From assembly GCA_964017185.1 (NCBI GenBank), contig OZ024873.1, forward strand, positions 46,610,760 through 46,674,759: 64,000 bases of DNA, written 5' to 3'. Each line of letters starts with the position of its first letter. Within the stretch, counting starts at the first letter, position 1. The DNA is from Rugalucina vietnamica (Eukaryota; Mollusca; Bivalvia; Lucinida; Lucinidae). Positions 42,220-54,134 of this stretch are shown here, in pieces. The translations under genes were made by a program, and so were the position numbers. The notes beneath the pieces are model-generated. The model ran no database searches. It had not been told where the DNA came from and was given only the letters and a program-made list of their open reading frames with translations.

Positions 42220-44130
42220 GATTTTTGGATAACAAAGTTATTTCATTCATTTTTTAACCAATGTTTAATATATTTGATCCCATTTAGATAATACTAGTCT
42301 TTTTATCGACTACCCTGTTGAAAGTTGGAAAATTTCAATAATTCTCTTTGGCTCCATGTTGCCAAATCTAAAGGGTCATTGACGAGACTTTAATAGTCGA
42401 ATCTGCGGTATGACCCATCCCATTTCTCATTAATGTGTTCACTGCTCTTAAAGGATATCAGTTTTTTTTTTTTCAGTTTTTTTTTTATTTGCTATTACGT
42501 ATCCATGTTGCCAAATCTAAAGGGTCACTGACGAGACTTTAATAGTCGAATCCGCGATATGACACATCCTGTTTCTCATTAATGTGTTCACTGCTCTTAA
42601 AGGATATCAGTTTTAATTTTTATTTGCTATTACTGCAGCTGGTGTTGTGCCGCGTGGCGGCCCTAAAAAGTCTCCCCGTGCATCATTCATAGTGCTGGTT
42701 ATATTTTCTTTTTGGTCCTTTGAGATCAGCGAGGATATTCTGAGAAATCAGAAATTTGTTATCGATTAAGATTCATTTTCTAACCAATGTTTATTGATCC
42801 CATTTAGATAATACTAGTCTTTTTTATCGAATATCCCGTTAAAAGTTGGAAAATTTCAATAATTCTCTTTGGCTCCATGTTGCCAAATCTAAAGGGTCAC
42901 TGAGTCACTGACTAGACTTTAATAGTCGAAACCGCGGTATGACCCATCCCATTTCTAATTAATGTGTTCACTGCTCTTAAAGGATCTCAGTTTTAATTAT
43001 TACTGCAGCTTGTGTTGTGCCGTGTGGTGGCCCTACAAAGTCTCTCCGTACACCATCCATAGTGCAGGTTATTTTTTCTTTTTGGTCCTTTGAGATCAGC
43101 GATGATATTCTGAGAAATCAGAAATTTATCATCGCTAAAGATTCATTTTCTAACCAATGTTTAATATGTATAATATCGCATTTAGATAATACTGGTCTTT
43201 TTATCGACTGCCCTATTGAAATTTGGAAAAGTTCAGTAATTCTCTTTGGCTCCATGTTGCCAAATCTAAAGGGTCGCTGACGAGACTGTCGAAATCGCTC
43301 TATGACCCATCCCATTTCTCATTAATTTGTTCACTGCTCTTAAAGGATATCAGTTTCAATTTTTATTTGCTATTACTGCAGCTGGTGTTTTTGCCGTGTG
43401 GCGGCCCTAAAAAGTCTCCCCGTACATCATTCATAGTGCCAGTTATATTTTCTTTTTGGTCCTTTGAGATCAGTGAGGATATTCTGAGAAATCAGAAATT
43501 TATTATCGGTTAAGAGATTCATTTTCTAACCAATGTTTAATATATGTAACCCCATTTAGATAATACTAGTCTTTTTATCGACTACCCTGTTGAAAGTTGT
43601 AAAATTTCAATAATTGTCTTTGGCTCTAATCTAGAGGGTCACTGACGAGACTTTAATGGTAGAATCCGCGGTATGGCCCATCCCATTTCGCATTAATTAA
43701 TGTGCTCACTGCTCTTAAAGGATCTCAGTTTTAATTTTGTTTGCTATTTTTGCAGCTGGTGTGGCGGCCCTAAAAAGTCTCCCCGTACATCATCCATAGT
43801 GCAGGTTATTTTTTCTTTTTGGTCCTTTGAGGTCAGCGATTATATTCTGAGAAATCAGAAATTTATCATCGCTTAAGATTCATTTTCTAACCAATGTTTA
43901 ATATACATGTATTTGATCCCATTTAGATGACTAGTAGTTAGTCTTTTGACTACCCTGTTGAAAGTTGGAAAATTTCAATAATTCTCTTTGGCTCCATGTT
44001 GCCAAATCTAAAGAGTCACTGACGAGACTTTAATAGTCGAAACTGCGGCATGACCCATCCCATTTTTCATTAATCTGTTTACTGCTCTTAAAGGATCTCT
44101 GTTTTAATTTTTATTAACTATAGAGAAAAC
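42220..44130 (+). repeat. Tandem array of about 370-bp units
   Basis: About five units starting near 42256, 42780, 43152, 43528 and 43890, each with CTAACCAATGTTTA, CTTTGGCTCCATGTTGCC, CTAAAGGGTCACTGACGAGA, GCAGCTGGTGTTGTGCCG and TTTGGTCCTTTGAGATCAGC. A shorter partial unit lies at about 42480. Related single units are at 20555-21062. Open frames inside recur from unit to unit and are not genes. Confidence 0.85.
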
Positions 44131-44378
44131 ACATTATTTTAAGACTTGCATAAAATATAATCTTTATCTCATTAGAGAGTAAATACAAGAAAAAAAACAA
44201 CGTTTATCCTAGCCCTTTATGGTTGTATTTTGAAAAGTGTCCAAGTGTATAAATTACTTGGACCTTTAACTTTAAGCAGTCTTTTAAAAGGGTATGCGTC
44301 TGCGAGCAAAGTCCTTCTTCATTACGCATTTGCACTCCGCCTTGTTTTTACTGATTAAACACAGAGCGAAATTAAATC

Positions 44379-44518
44379 TTAAGCTGGCGCATCGTATATA
44401 TAACACATCATCCATTCCTTCGGGCATCCATAGGCTTTCTTGAGGCTTCTGTTTAACAGTCCGGCAGATCGTTTTGCTTTATGTTGTTTCTGAGAAGCTG
44501 TCCATGGCATAGCCAATA
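44379..44518 (-). pseudogene. Defensin-like peptide exon, copy 3, frameshifted
   Basis: Acceptor CTATTTTCAG at 44519-44521, then the same pro-region (ASQKQHKAKRS) and first cysteines (GCPKEWMMC). A net two-base difference right after the second cysteine shifts the frame to a stop at 44379. The remaining cysteine codons are still recognisable in another frame down to about 44310. A candidate signal-peptide exon with an intact ATG lies at about 44810-44862. Confidence 0.65.
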
Positions 44519-44699
44519 CTGAAAATAGAAAGATTAAGCCGATACGTTGCATGATAGAAAATCGACACCAGATTAAAACTTCGCTAAGATCAAATCGATG
44601 CAAAACGTCTGCTATAAGCTTATACACACCGGACACATGATACAAGATGGAATTGACGGAATGTTCCTGTCGGTGTCCCATTCAACATTGCTTTCAGTT

Positions 44700-44765
44700 T
44701 TGTAAGGATTCAGCCTCTTCAACCTTGATTCGGAGTCGAGCGCTCTACCACTTGGACACTGCTCC
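44700..44765 (-). mobile_element. tRNA-like SINE fragment
   Basis: The minus strand has CAGTGTCCAAGTGGTAGAGC (A-box-like) followed by a GGTTGAAGAGGCTG region. Too short and mismatched to be a real tRNA. Confidence 0.4.
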
Positions 44766-44809
44766 AATACAATTATCATATACGTATTGTACTTTTAAGC
44801 TCTATTAGC

Positions 44810-44862
44810 AAATCCAAGGAAAACACATATTAGCAAATCCAAGGAAAAGAACAAGAAACAAC
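44810..44862 (-). CDS. Candidate signal-peptide exon for defensin-like copy 3
   Basis: Minus-strand ATG and hydrophobic run (MKFNLLLFLVLFLGFANM) ending near a GTGTTT donor. It is the only one of the four related exons in the window that has both the ATG and the clean frame, yet it precedes the frameshifted peptide exon. Confidence 0.45.
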
Positions 44863-44879
44863 AACAAATTAAACTTCAT

Positions 44880-45354
44880 TTTTATGCATATTTACGACCA
44901 GTTATGTGTTTATTTTATGAAAAATTTGATACCGATATACGATAGCCAATATTCAATATAATCATGCGAAAAAGATGTTAAAATTTTTGCAGCAACGTCG
45001 TGAGAGAGTGTGTAATATGGCTAGATGCTTGAAATTCTGAATTTATATATATAAATACTGTGATTAATGATTAATGTAGCAACCACAGACGCTCGACTAC
45101 TAGACCGACTTTATCCCATTTTCACCCATTTGGAGACCCCAGCAACACTGTCACGCCATTAAATTATTATTTAGATTACTCTAAAAATCTTATAAAGCGA
45201 GGATTGATGGCTGATAAAAACATTTTAAGGTTGTACAAATTGAATCGCTAAGGTCTCGAAACGGGTGAAAATGCAAAAGCTAATACAAAGAAGAAGAAAC
45301 AACAGGAAAAAACACGGTCATGAGTCGTCGAGCGCCTGTGTGTAGATCCAACTT
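44880..45354. other. Intergenic DNA, end of the duplicated cluster
   Basis: Matches 38800-38960 in part. No gene seen. Confidence 0.4.
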
Positions 45355-45550
45355 TATTTTCGCGAACCCACACCACGAAAACATATCGAAAGCCGAATGG
45401 GCAGCTATTTTCCCAATAGGTGACCACTCAGTTGCCTAAACTTCACTAAAAATATGAAAACATACATAAGGCGCCAACAGCACAAAAACTTTTAAATACC
45501 AAGACATAAAACGAAAGAACCACCACAGAAGTATCGCCTTGGAACGATCA
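45355..45550 (-). repeat. CACCTCGG repeat family, copy 4 (partial)
   Basis: Shares, in reverse, CCAATAGGTGACCACTCAGT, CATAAGGCGCCAACAGCAC and AAGTATCGCCTTGGAACGAT with copies 1-3. Confidence 0.75.
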
Positions 45551-45564
45551 AAAAAGTTTGTCTT

Positions 45565-45665
45565 CTGAGACTGATTCAACATTTAGGCAGCGATAAGAAA
45601 GACGCTGACCAGCTGTGGGTTGACTGTGCAGCTGTTCCATACCTTTGTTTTTGCATGAGCAAAAT
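45565..45665. mobile_element. Fold-back MITE fragment, TGAGCCGCC family, copy 4
   Basis: Only the core remains (GACGCTGACCAGCTG...CAGCTGTTCCATACCTTTG then TTTTTGCATGAGC). Confidence 0.4.
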
Positions 45666-45714
45666 ACAAGTTTTCTGGATGTACAGCACACGTCAGTTGG
45701 GTTGTTGCTTTGAG

Positions 45715-45776
45715 GTAAGCCGCACCACAGATACTTGGGGTTACTGTTTAGATTTTGCAAAAACCTTATACTTGTA

Positions 45777-45812
<36 letters not shown>

Positions 45813-46155
45813 TATACTTGTATTTTTTTTCTTCTTCATTTAGCTTTTCTGCATTAGTCCCGACCTTATACAATTAGAAAAACATGTCTAGAATACATAA
45901 AAAGCATTAGAAATACTGATAAGCAATCACTAATGTAAAGAACATTTCTCTACATTAGGATGGCATATCAGTATTTCGATTGCTTTCTATAGTTTCTAGA
46001 CATTTTTTTTTCTTTCTAATTTTGCAAGGTCACGACTATTGCAGAAAAGCTCAAAAAGATAACAAAAAATATAATTGTAAGTTTTGAAAAAAAGTACAAG
46101 TATGAGCTTTTGAAAAAAGTCTAAACAGTAACCCCAAGTATGATCAAGTATCTGT
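45715..46155. repeat. Fold-back pair with poly-A run at its left arm
   Basis: CAGATACTTGGGGTTACTGT and TTAGATTTTGCAAAAACC plus TATACTTGTACTT at about 45727-45780 recur in reverse at about 46088-46150. An A-run of about 31 bases (45780-45810) follows the left arm. TAGAAACTATAGA and CTAGA words between them also pair. Confidence 0.6.
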
Positions 46156-46493
46156 GAGAGTAAACGGCTTAGTTTCATGTTTGCAGAACGGGTCATATGA
46201 ATGGTATTATTGCTTAACAGCCCTTGTACAAACACTTATCTTTGTCGTTGTTAAATTGCTACCAAATGGGTAACAGCTTAGACCAGTGGCGTGTTTGTAT
46301 AGGGCTGTTCAACAGTAATACTTATATATGCTATAGAAAATGTACATTCCGATTCTGTTTTCTCAATTTATCATTTAATCTTGCAACCATTTTAGAACTG
46401 TGCGATAAATTTTGCAACCTGACCTCTACTTACATGAAAGAGTGTCTGCTTAATTCGCAATTCATGTTGATCTTAATATTACTAATATTGCAG

Positions 46494-46523
46494 TCAGGTG
46501 ATATCGAAACTAACCCAGGTCCT
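46494..46523 (+). other. 2A-like ribosome-skipping sequence in the retrotransposon
   Basis: SGDIETNPGP, preceded by LLILLILQ, matches the D-[VI]-E-x-N-P-G|P signature of 2A peptides. In some non-LTR elements of aquatic invertebrates such sequences lie at the N-terminus, just ahead of the endonuclease, as here. The N-terminal product would be about 99 residues, hydrophobic near its end. Confidence 0.8.
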
Positions 46524-47122
46524 GCTACTTTGCACCAAGGTTCACTTTCGATTTTGCATAGCAATATAAGAAGCGTAAGAAACAAGTTAGATTACATTAA
46601 AAAACAATTTCTTGATTTTAACATTATTTGCTTGACAGAAACACATTTAGACATTGGCGTGTCAACGGATAGTCTTATGCTTGAAAACTATGACTCACCG
46701 TACAGGAAAGATCGAACAAACGGTGTAATGTTATATGTTTCCGACGACCTGCATCACAAAAGACAGCCCCAACTAGTTATTGTGATGAATCTCATGAATC
46801 CATTTGGGTAGAAATCAAAGCTAGGAATGAATCATTTTTATTAGGTGTCTTTTATAGTCCTCGCACATCCGATGTAAATTTTTTTAATGGGTTAAACCAA
46901 AATATTGAGAAAGCTCAGGAAATCTGTAGTAATATTATTGTTCTTGGTGACCTAAATGAAGATCTTTTTAATCCCGATTTTCAATGTCTAAAAGACATAA
47001 TGTTGTTTAATTCCTTAATAAATGTAGTTAACGAACCAACAAGGCTGAATGCCCTTCTTGACCCTATTGTCATAAACGAGGACCTAAGTTTTCTAGACGC
47101 TGGGACATTTCCTGTACCTAAT

Positions 47123-48661
47123 CATATTAGGGTCATTTTCAAAAATGTGCACATTTGGGGTAAGATTTTTTCAAAAAAGTTAGTATTTGCATTTCGTCTT
47201 ATGTTGCGCTTATTACGTCAGAAGTGTATATACGAACTCAGAAAAAGCCATATGAAAGCTTAATCTCTCTTCTTTAAGTCAAATTTTACCAAAATCAAGG
47301 GTCATTGCAAAGAAATTTCAATGTTGTGACCACTAAAACAAACTTCCATCTATATAGATTTGTAATCTTATCACGAAACCCAAGTATTTTAGACATGGTT
47401 AATTGACTTAATCCTATATTATCGCCCTTAAATCACCAGACTTACTATAAATGTATGTAACACCAATAACATTGGTAACAACATTGACATTTTGTAACAA
47501 CATTGATATTAATGGTAACTACATTGACATTTAAATACAAAGTACTGTTTAAATTTTTGTCTTGTTATTTTTAAAGCACTAATACCACATCATAGTTTGT
47601 TTTTCTCCTATTCATCTGCAACAAATAAAAAAATACCGACACAAACTTTGTTGCTATGCTGGTCAATGTTGTTACTATGCTGGTCAATGTTGATACTATG
47701 CTGGTCAATGTTGTTACTATGTTTTGCGATAAAACTATAAAACAATGATAGAACTTTATCTATTAAAATATGCATTGTTAAAATGTATACATTCGTGACA
47801 CGTTACGCTACTTTGTAACAATTTTTATCTTTCGTGCTTCCAGCATGTGAAAGAAAAAGTCATATTTTTACAATGTTGTTACCACACATTGAGTAACAAC
47901 ATTGACAGTAACAGCATTGACAAAATTTGACAAATCGTCAAAACTAGGGACTATGGATGGATGTTTAAGCACAATGAAAACTTTAATGTGTGTTTACGCT
48001 ATAGTGCAATTAGGCATTGGCAAGTATTTGAACATTTGATAAGTTAAGAAGTTTTTGATGAGTAACAACATTTGACATACTTACCGATCACATACCCAGC
48101 AGCCATATTATAATATTCAAAAACAAAGGCATAGTTGCTTTTGTGGGATTTAACACGTTTTAATCATGGTTATTATATGGAGGTGTTTCAACTAACGTTT
48201 AAAAAAGCATAAAACGCCATGGTGTGTAACCCCTAAGAAACGATTTATAAAGCAGTAACAACATTGACACGATCTTATGGGACAAGCACTTAAGCCAAGA
48301 AAAAACTCATAAAGCAGTTATAGATGTGCTTGATAATAATTGCAGACGTCTCTTTATTATCTGTCCATATCAAAATTTAAAGTAGCTGAACCTTTGGTAA
48401 CATAGTGACTTTGTCATATTTTTTTCACATCTCAACTTTAAGGGGTCAGTGCTGGACAGCCCAAAAGTACTAATATTTGTGTACTCAACAAGGGATTTGG
48501 AGAGCTTATCATTATAATGATGATCAAAAAGTGGTGTTTCAACATGACCACCATGGTGCCTTTAGAATAACTAAAAGAAATAACCTAAAAAGCAGAAGGA
48601 AGTATGAAAAAATCATCACGGACAGAAATATGCACATTTTTTTGAAAAAGGCCCATATTAG
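47123..48661. mobile_element. 1.5-kb DNA transposon inserted in the retrotransposon, 8-bp duplication
   Basis: CATATTAG flanks the insert at 47123-47130 and 48654-48661; removing one copy and the insert rejoins the endonuclease frame (PNHI-SDHS). The body is 47131-48653. Imperfect terminal repeats are GGTCATTTTCAAAAATGTGC at the left and, in reverse, GGCCTTTTTCAAAAAAATGT at the right. About ten copies of GTAACAACATTGAC or one-off forms lie inside, in both orientations. No transposase frame. An 8-bp duplication fits hAT, Merlin, P or Zisupton superfamilies; the ends do not settle which. Confidence 0.85.
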
Positions 48662-51117
48662 CGATCATTCGGCAACTTTTATTACTCTACCCTTTCAATA
48701 TGAACCCAAAAGCCCATTTAAGCGTACTATTTGGCTTTACAACCAGGCCGACTATAACTCCCTGAATGCGAAAATTAACGAGTTTGACTGGTCTTGCCTG
48801 TCTCACGGCTCTGTTAACGAAGCAAGTTGTCTTTTTAACGATATTTTCATTGAAATGGTTAAATCCTGTATTCCATCTAAAAGTGTTACTGTAAGGCCAG
48901 ATGACAAACCCTGGTACAATTCAGAAATAAGGAGAACAACTCGTAAGAGAGATAGACTTAAAACGAAGGCAATAAAATCAGGTAAAATCTCCGATTGGAA
49001 CTCATACAAAAAAGTAAGAAATACAGTCAATAATCAAAAAAAGCAAGCCAAAGAACTATTTATAACAATCTTGAGTTATCCATATCGGATTTCCAGAAAA
49101 ATGATAGACGTAAATTTTGGGCTAAACCTAAATTTTGGCAAGTGGTGAGACATTTTGTTAAAAAATGGAAATTCATCTTCTGCTATCCCCCCTCTGTGTT
49201 CTACACTACCCTCTGGCGAGAAACAATTCCATTTTTCCGATGAAGAGAAGGCTGAATGCTTGAATGAGTATTTTTCTTCAATTTCAAACGTGGATGATCG
49301 TAATACGACCTTGCCGCCTTTCCTTTGTAAATCTCAAAATTCACTTCGTCAAGTCTCTTGTACTGAAAATGAACTAGAATTGTTGATACAAACACTAAAT
49401 CCCAATAAAGCAAATGGGTTAGATGGAATCAGTAATCGAATGTTAAAATCAGTTTCCAAAAGCATATCAAAACCACTCGCAATTTTGTTAAATCGCTCTT
49501 TTTTGAAGGCATATTTCCCGATATCTGGAAAACTTCTGGTCTGGTTCCAAATTCCAAAAAAGGGAGACAAATCTTCCCCTTCAAATTATCGCCAGATCGC
49601 CCTTTTAAGCAATGTAAGCAAAATACAAGAACGCATAGCCTTCAAGAATCTGTATAACCATCTACTTAACAACAATTTATTATATAAATACCAGTCTGGG
49701 TTTCTTCCACAACACTCAACTGTCTTTCAACTAATTGATATTTACCATAACATTTGTCAAAGTTTTGATAATCAACAATATTCATGCATGGTATTCTGCG
49801 ACGTCTCAAAGGCGTTCGACAGAGTCTGGCACAAAGGTCTGATTTTCAAGCTTAAACAGCATGGCATCGATGGCGAATTTCTCAAGTGGATAACCGACTA
49901 TCTTTCGGAACGGCAACAAAAGGTTATAATTAGAGGATGCATCTCCAGTCCGAAACCTATAATATAAATGCAGGTGTCCCACAGGGCTCTGTCTTAGGCC
50001 CGCTGCTATTCCTTATTTACGTGAACGATATCGCAGATTCTCTTCTTAGTCTAATACGTCTCTTTGCTGATGATTGCTCTCTTTTCTATTCTGCATCAAG
50101 CTTGGACGACATTCAAGGTCTTATAAATCATGATCTAATATTATTATCTCAGTGGGCTAAACAATGGCTTGTTACTTTTAATCCCTCAAAAACAGAAGCG
50201 ATTTTGTTTACATTAAAGAATCTAAGTTATATGCCACTCCTTAAATTTGAGAATACCTTTGTTAAATTTGTAGAAAGTCACAAGCATTTAGGACTTACCC
50301 TTTCCTTCAACGGTAAATGGACAGACCATTTAGATAATGTTAAAACCTCAGCAGCCAAAGTATTAGGTATTTTGCGTAAATTAAAATTCTCACTTAGTCG
50401 CAGTGCACTTAATCAAATCTATTTCGCTTATCTTCTTCCGACCTTGGAATATGCTTCCTCAGTTTGGGATGGCTGTTCCGTCCAAAACGCTGAAATGCTT
50501 GACAAAATTCAAAATGAAGCAGCCCGAATCGTTACTGGGCTGACCAGATCTGTCTCCTTAGAAAACTTATATAAAGAATGTGGGTGGATCTCACTTTCGG
50601 AAAGAAGAAAACAACAAAAGCTAAATTTCATGTTTAACGTCCATCAAGGTCAAGTGCCAAATTATATTTCTGATCTGATTCCACCCTTGGTCAGAGAAGT
50701 ATCAAACTACCCTCTTAGAAATATGCATAACTATTCGGTTCCATTCGTTCGTACAGAAATTTTTAAAAAATCATGCATCCCTTCATCTATTAGTCTTTGG
50801 AACGCAGCCGACAATACGCTGAAGGATTCGAACTCTCTTCAGTCATTTAAATACCATCAAAAGCGTATATCCAGTATTAACCTTAAAGTACCCAGTTACT
50901 ACATAGCTGGTAACAGACGTCTATCTGTTCTGCATGCACGGATGCGCAATAACTGCAGTAATTTGAATATGGATTTGTTTAATAACTTCTTGCGCCCCGA
51001 TTCATTTTGCAGTTGTCTCCAGGAACCAGAAAATGCTGAGCATTACCTTTTTAAATGTAACATGTATAATAACCAGCGTGTGGAGTTATTCCAAAAATTG
51101 AGGCCATATCATCCTTT

Positions 51118-51299
<182 letters not shown>

Positions 51300-51609
51300 G
51301 CGATATTTCTGGTATTTCGACAGTCAGCTAAACTAATCAAATAATTAACAGAAGTGTGATGTTTGTCAACTGATTAATGCGATAATCCATTAATATGTGT
51401 ACGCCTTTAATCACACGTAAGGTGACAATAATCGTGTTTGTCAGTTAAAGGCGATGTGTGAATGATTTGTCTTTGGCGGTGACCGATGCCCGACATTTTT
51501 GAAATGTTAAATGGTAAAAGAATAAAACATGACTCCGATGCATAGCGTCAACCTTAAGTACAAGAAAATAAAAAATGAGTTTCGTTCAATGCCGTTTAAG
51601 GAGCTAGCG

Positions 51610-51650
<41 letters not shown>

Positions 51651-52028
51651 TGCTGATTTCAAGCGTAAAGTGGTCAAAACACACAGACATGTATACGATT
51701 ACAGTGCCAAAAGTTAGGGTGAATTTTACAAAAGTCCGTGCATATTTATTGTGTTCGAAAACTTTCGAATTCGTTTCATTTTACACACATTTTGGTATGA
51801 AATTTAAACAGGCTGATTGTATTTTCTGTTTGAAATTATTTTTCCCGAATTATCCTGTATTCTAAAAGAAATAATCATCATCGCAACCAATTTATAGTGA
51901 GGTGTTTTCATAGTCCGTTAGTGTATATACCCAAAAGATAGTTATGAATGATCAGCCCAAGACATATCATTAAGTTATAAATAACAAATAATACGCTAGA
52001 TCACACATTTGGGCATGGTAGAAAAATA
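51300..52028. other. Intergenic DNA with poly-T tract
   Basis: A T-run of about 39 bases lies at 51611-51649. No gene recognised. Confidence 0.5.
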
Positions 52029-52165
52029 AGGGCGAAACGACTCACCAAATAGAGGCGAAACGACTCACGGGCGAAACGACCCAGGGCGAAACGACCCAGG
52101 GCGAAACGACTCACGGGCGAAACGACTCAGGGGCGAAACAACTCACGGGCGAAACGACCCGGTAC
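52029..52165 (+). repeat. Short tandem array of GGGCGAAACGACTCA
   Basis: Eight units of 15-24 bp based on GGGCGAAACGACTCAC / GGGCGAAACGACCCA, GC-rich in an AT-rich setting. An isolated further CCGAAACGACTCAA lies at 52260. Confidence 0.85.
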
Positions 52166-52897
52166 CACATGGATGATACTGGAAAGTATCATCTCATCGC
52201 GATCTACGGCATGAAGGGTTAGGTCTATCAAGGCGGGATCCTGTACAACATCAATCGACCCGAAACGACTCAATTACGCAGTAAATTATTTCCCTTGGAT
52301 GCTTTCCAACGAGAAAGGGAAAATGATGACTGAAAAATGTTAAAATTTTCTGATTTTTCTTTCCGTTTGTCCGTCTTTTAGCGTCTTAGAAGACATCTAC
52401 CAATGCTAATCAGTTCAACCGAAGCATTGACTAACATCAAGCGCCATTCTCGATCGGAAGGAATCCAAATTAGTGCCAAAAATGACTCGGAGAACATTGA
52501 CTGAATTTCCAGCTGTTTTGTCATTTTTGTGTTTACGTTTTTGAGGTCATTAGGTCATAGGTAATAATAGTTCTTATGATCTATACATATACTTAGGTGG
52601 ATAAAACATAATTTGCAGATTAGGAATTTCCACCTGCTAAGGTAAAACCATCAAGTTTCGGACGCTATTAAGTCATATCCATAGATGAACGCTGTTTATA
52701 CTTAATTCCTACTGTATCGCGGTAGCTACTGTATCTCGGCATTTGCATATCATGTGAAATTTCAAGCCTAGCACCCCCTACGTTCGACATCTTTCACGGC
52801 AAACGTCTTACTCCCAATTCAAGCAAAAATGTGCATATTGTCATGAATAGTGGCAAGTAAATGTATACTTTTACAAATATTGCATGGAATATGTATT
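52166..52897. other. Intergenic DNA, nothing recognised
   Basis: No gene or clear repeat seen apart from the flanking arrays and elements. Confidence 0.35.
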
Positions 52898-54065
52898 TTG
52901 TATAAGGAAGTGTCTCGGCGTCCGGTACCGGACGAATTAGGCTAGAGTCTCCGCGTCCAGCTATGCCGGATCTCCAGCCTATCTTCACTGGAATGGCTCG
53001 GTGTCCGGCACTACATTTTCCTTACCAGTTTCCTGGTTGCGAATGGTAACAAAAGAAACATAAATCAGATTAATACTGGCTAATGTGTCACAAAATGAAT
53101 TCGCTAGATATTTTTCACTTCGAACGCCGTCATACTGGATTTGGACAGAGACCAGTAATTGTAACGTTGCATGTGATTGGCCAGAAGTGTGGGCAGATCT
53201 GCCACGGTAAATTTAAGATGTAACGCTGCCTACAATTGGTCATAAATGCTTATCTATCAACCGTCTTTTGTCACATGATAGTATAACCTTTCTCGAATAT
53301 TTTGCTATATTGTGTGATTTAATCAACTGCTGTTTTGTCATACAATGGCCCGGCAAATTGCAGATGTAGTGATTTTTTATGGCATGGTTAACTTAACTTA
53401 TTGACTGGGCGTAAAGCCCTCAACCAAACTAAGATTTCATACCAAACATATCCATACTATACACATTGCACATCTTAATGGATGCATTGATTTCTAATTT
53501 ATGTAATTATATTGTGTTTGCTTTATTTGAGAATGGTCGTTTGTAGTCGGAGATCAATTATCAGACATCAAAAGGATCAAAAGAGGAACGCAATTCGCGG
53601 TTTGCTGGCTACCTTAAAGATGAGAAGAAACTAATTGGTATCATTTAACGCTAGGTTAAATGTCTTAAATGCATGGGCTTAAAGAACTTATTTGATAGAT
53701 AATTATATTTGATAAAGAAAATACAAGCTAATATACAGTAATATTTGTATTCAACAACCAAAATGCAGCATGATATTGAATTCCCTACAGTTTCATCTTT
53801 ACACATGACATAAACAAATTAAGAGTTACATCCCCTTTTCAAAATGGCCGAACACAACAAAAAAAATATTCTTCAAACTTTATTGATCGTATTCAAATTA
53901 TTTTTACTGTTTACTACTTACAACCAAGAAACTGGCAAGAAAATTGTAGTGCCGGACAAGAGCCATTCCAGTGACGATCTTATAGGCTCGGTGTCCGGCA
54001 TTGCTTTTGCGGAGACTCTAGCCTAATTTGTCCGGTACCGGACGCCGAGACACTTCCTTTGTATA
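52898..54065. mobile_element. 1154-bp TIR element with 7-bp target duplication
   Basis: The body is 52905-54058, flanked by TTGTATA at 52898-52904 and 54059-54065. The terminal inverted repeats are about 135 bp, starting AGGAAGTGTCTCGGCGTCCG and containing the palindrome GTCCGGTACCGGAC. They are near-identical for the first 50 bp and more diverged after that. The interior has only a short frame (53844-54026) that runs into the right repeat, so I call no gene. Superfamily undetermined. Confidence 0.8.
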
Positions 54066-54134
54066 TACTGCTTACCCCCTTCCCATAAAATGTCCCCTCA
54101 GTACCTCAAACACATGTTGTTTTTATTTTCTTCG

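Noticed and set aside
48477-48653. N-terminal part of the frame starting at 48477 as coding
   Set aside because: This part lies inside the inserted DNA transposon; only the part from 48655 onward belongs to the retrotransposon endonuclease.
53844-54026. 60-residue frame inside the 7-bp-duplication element
   Set aside because: It runs into the terminal inverted repeat and shows no domain; too short to support as a gene.
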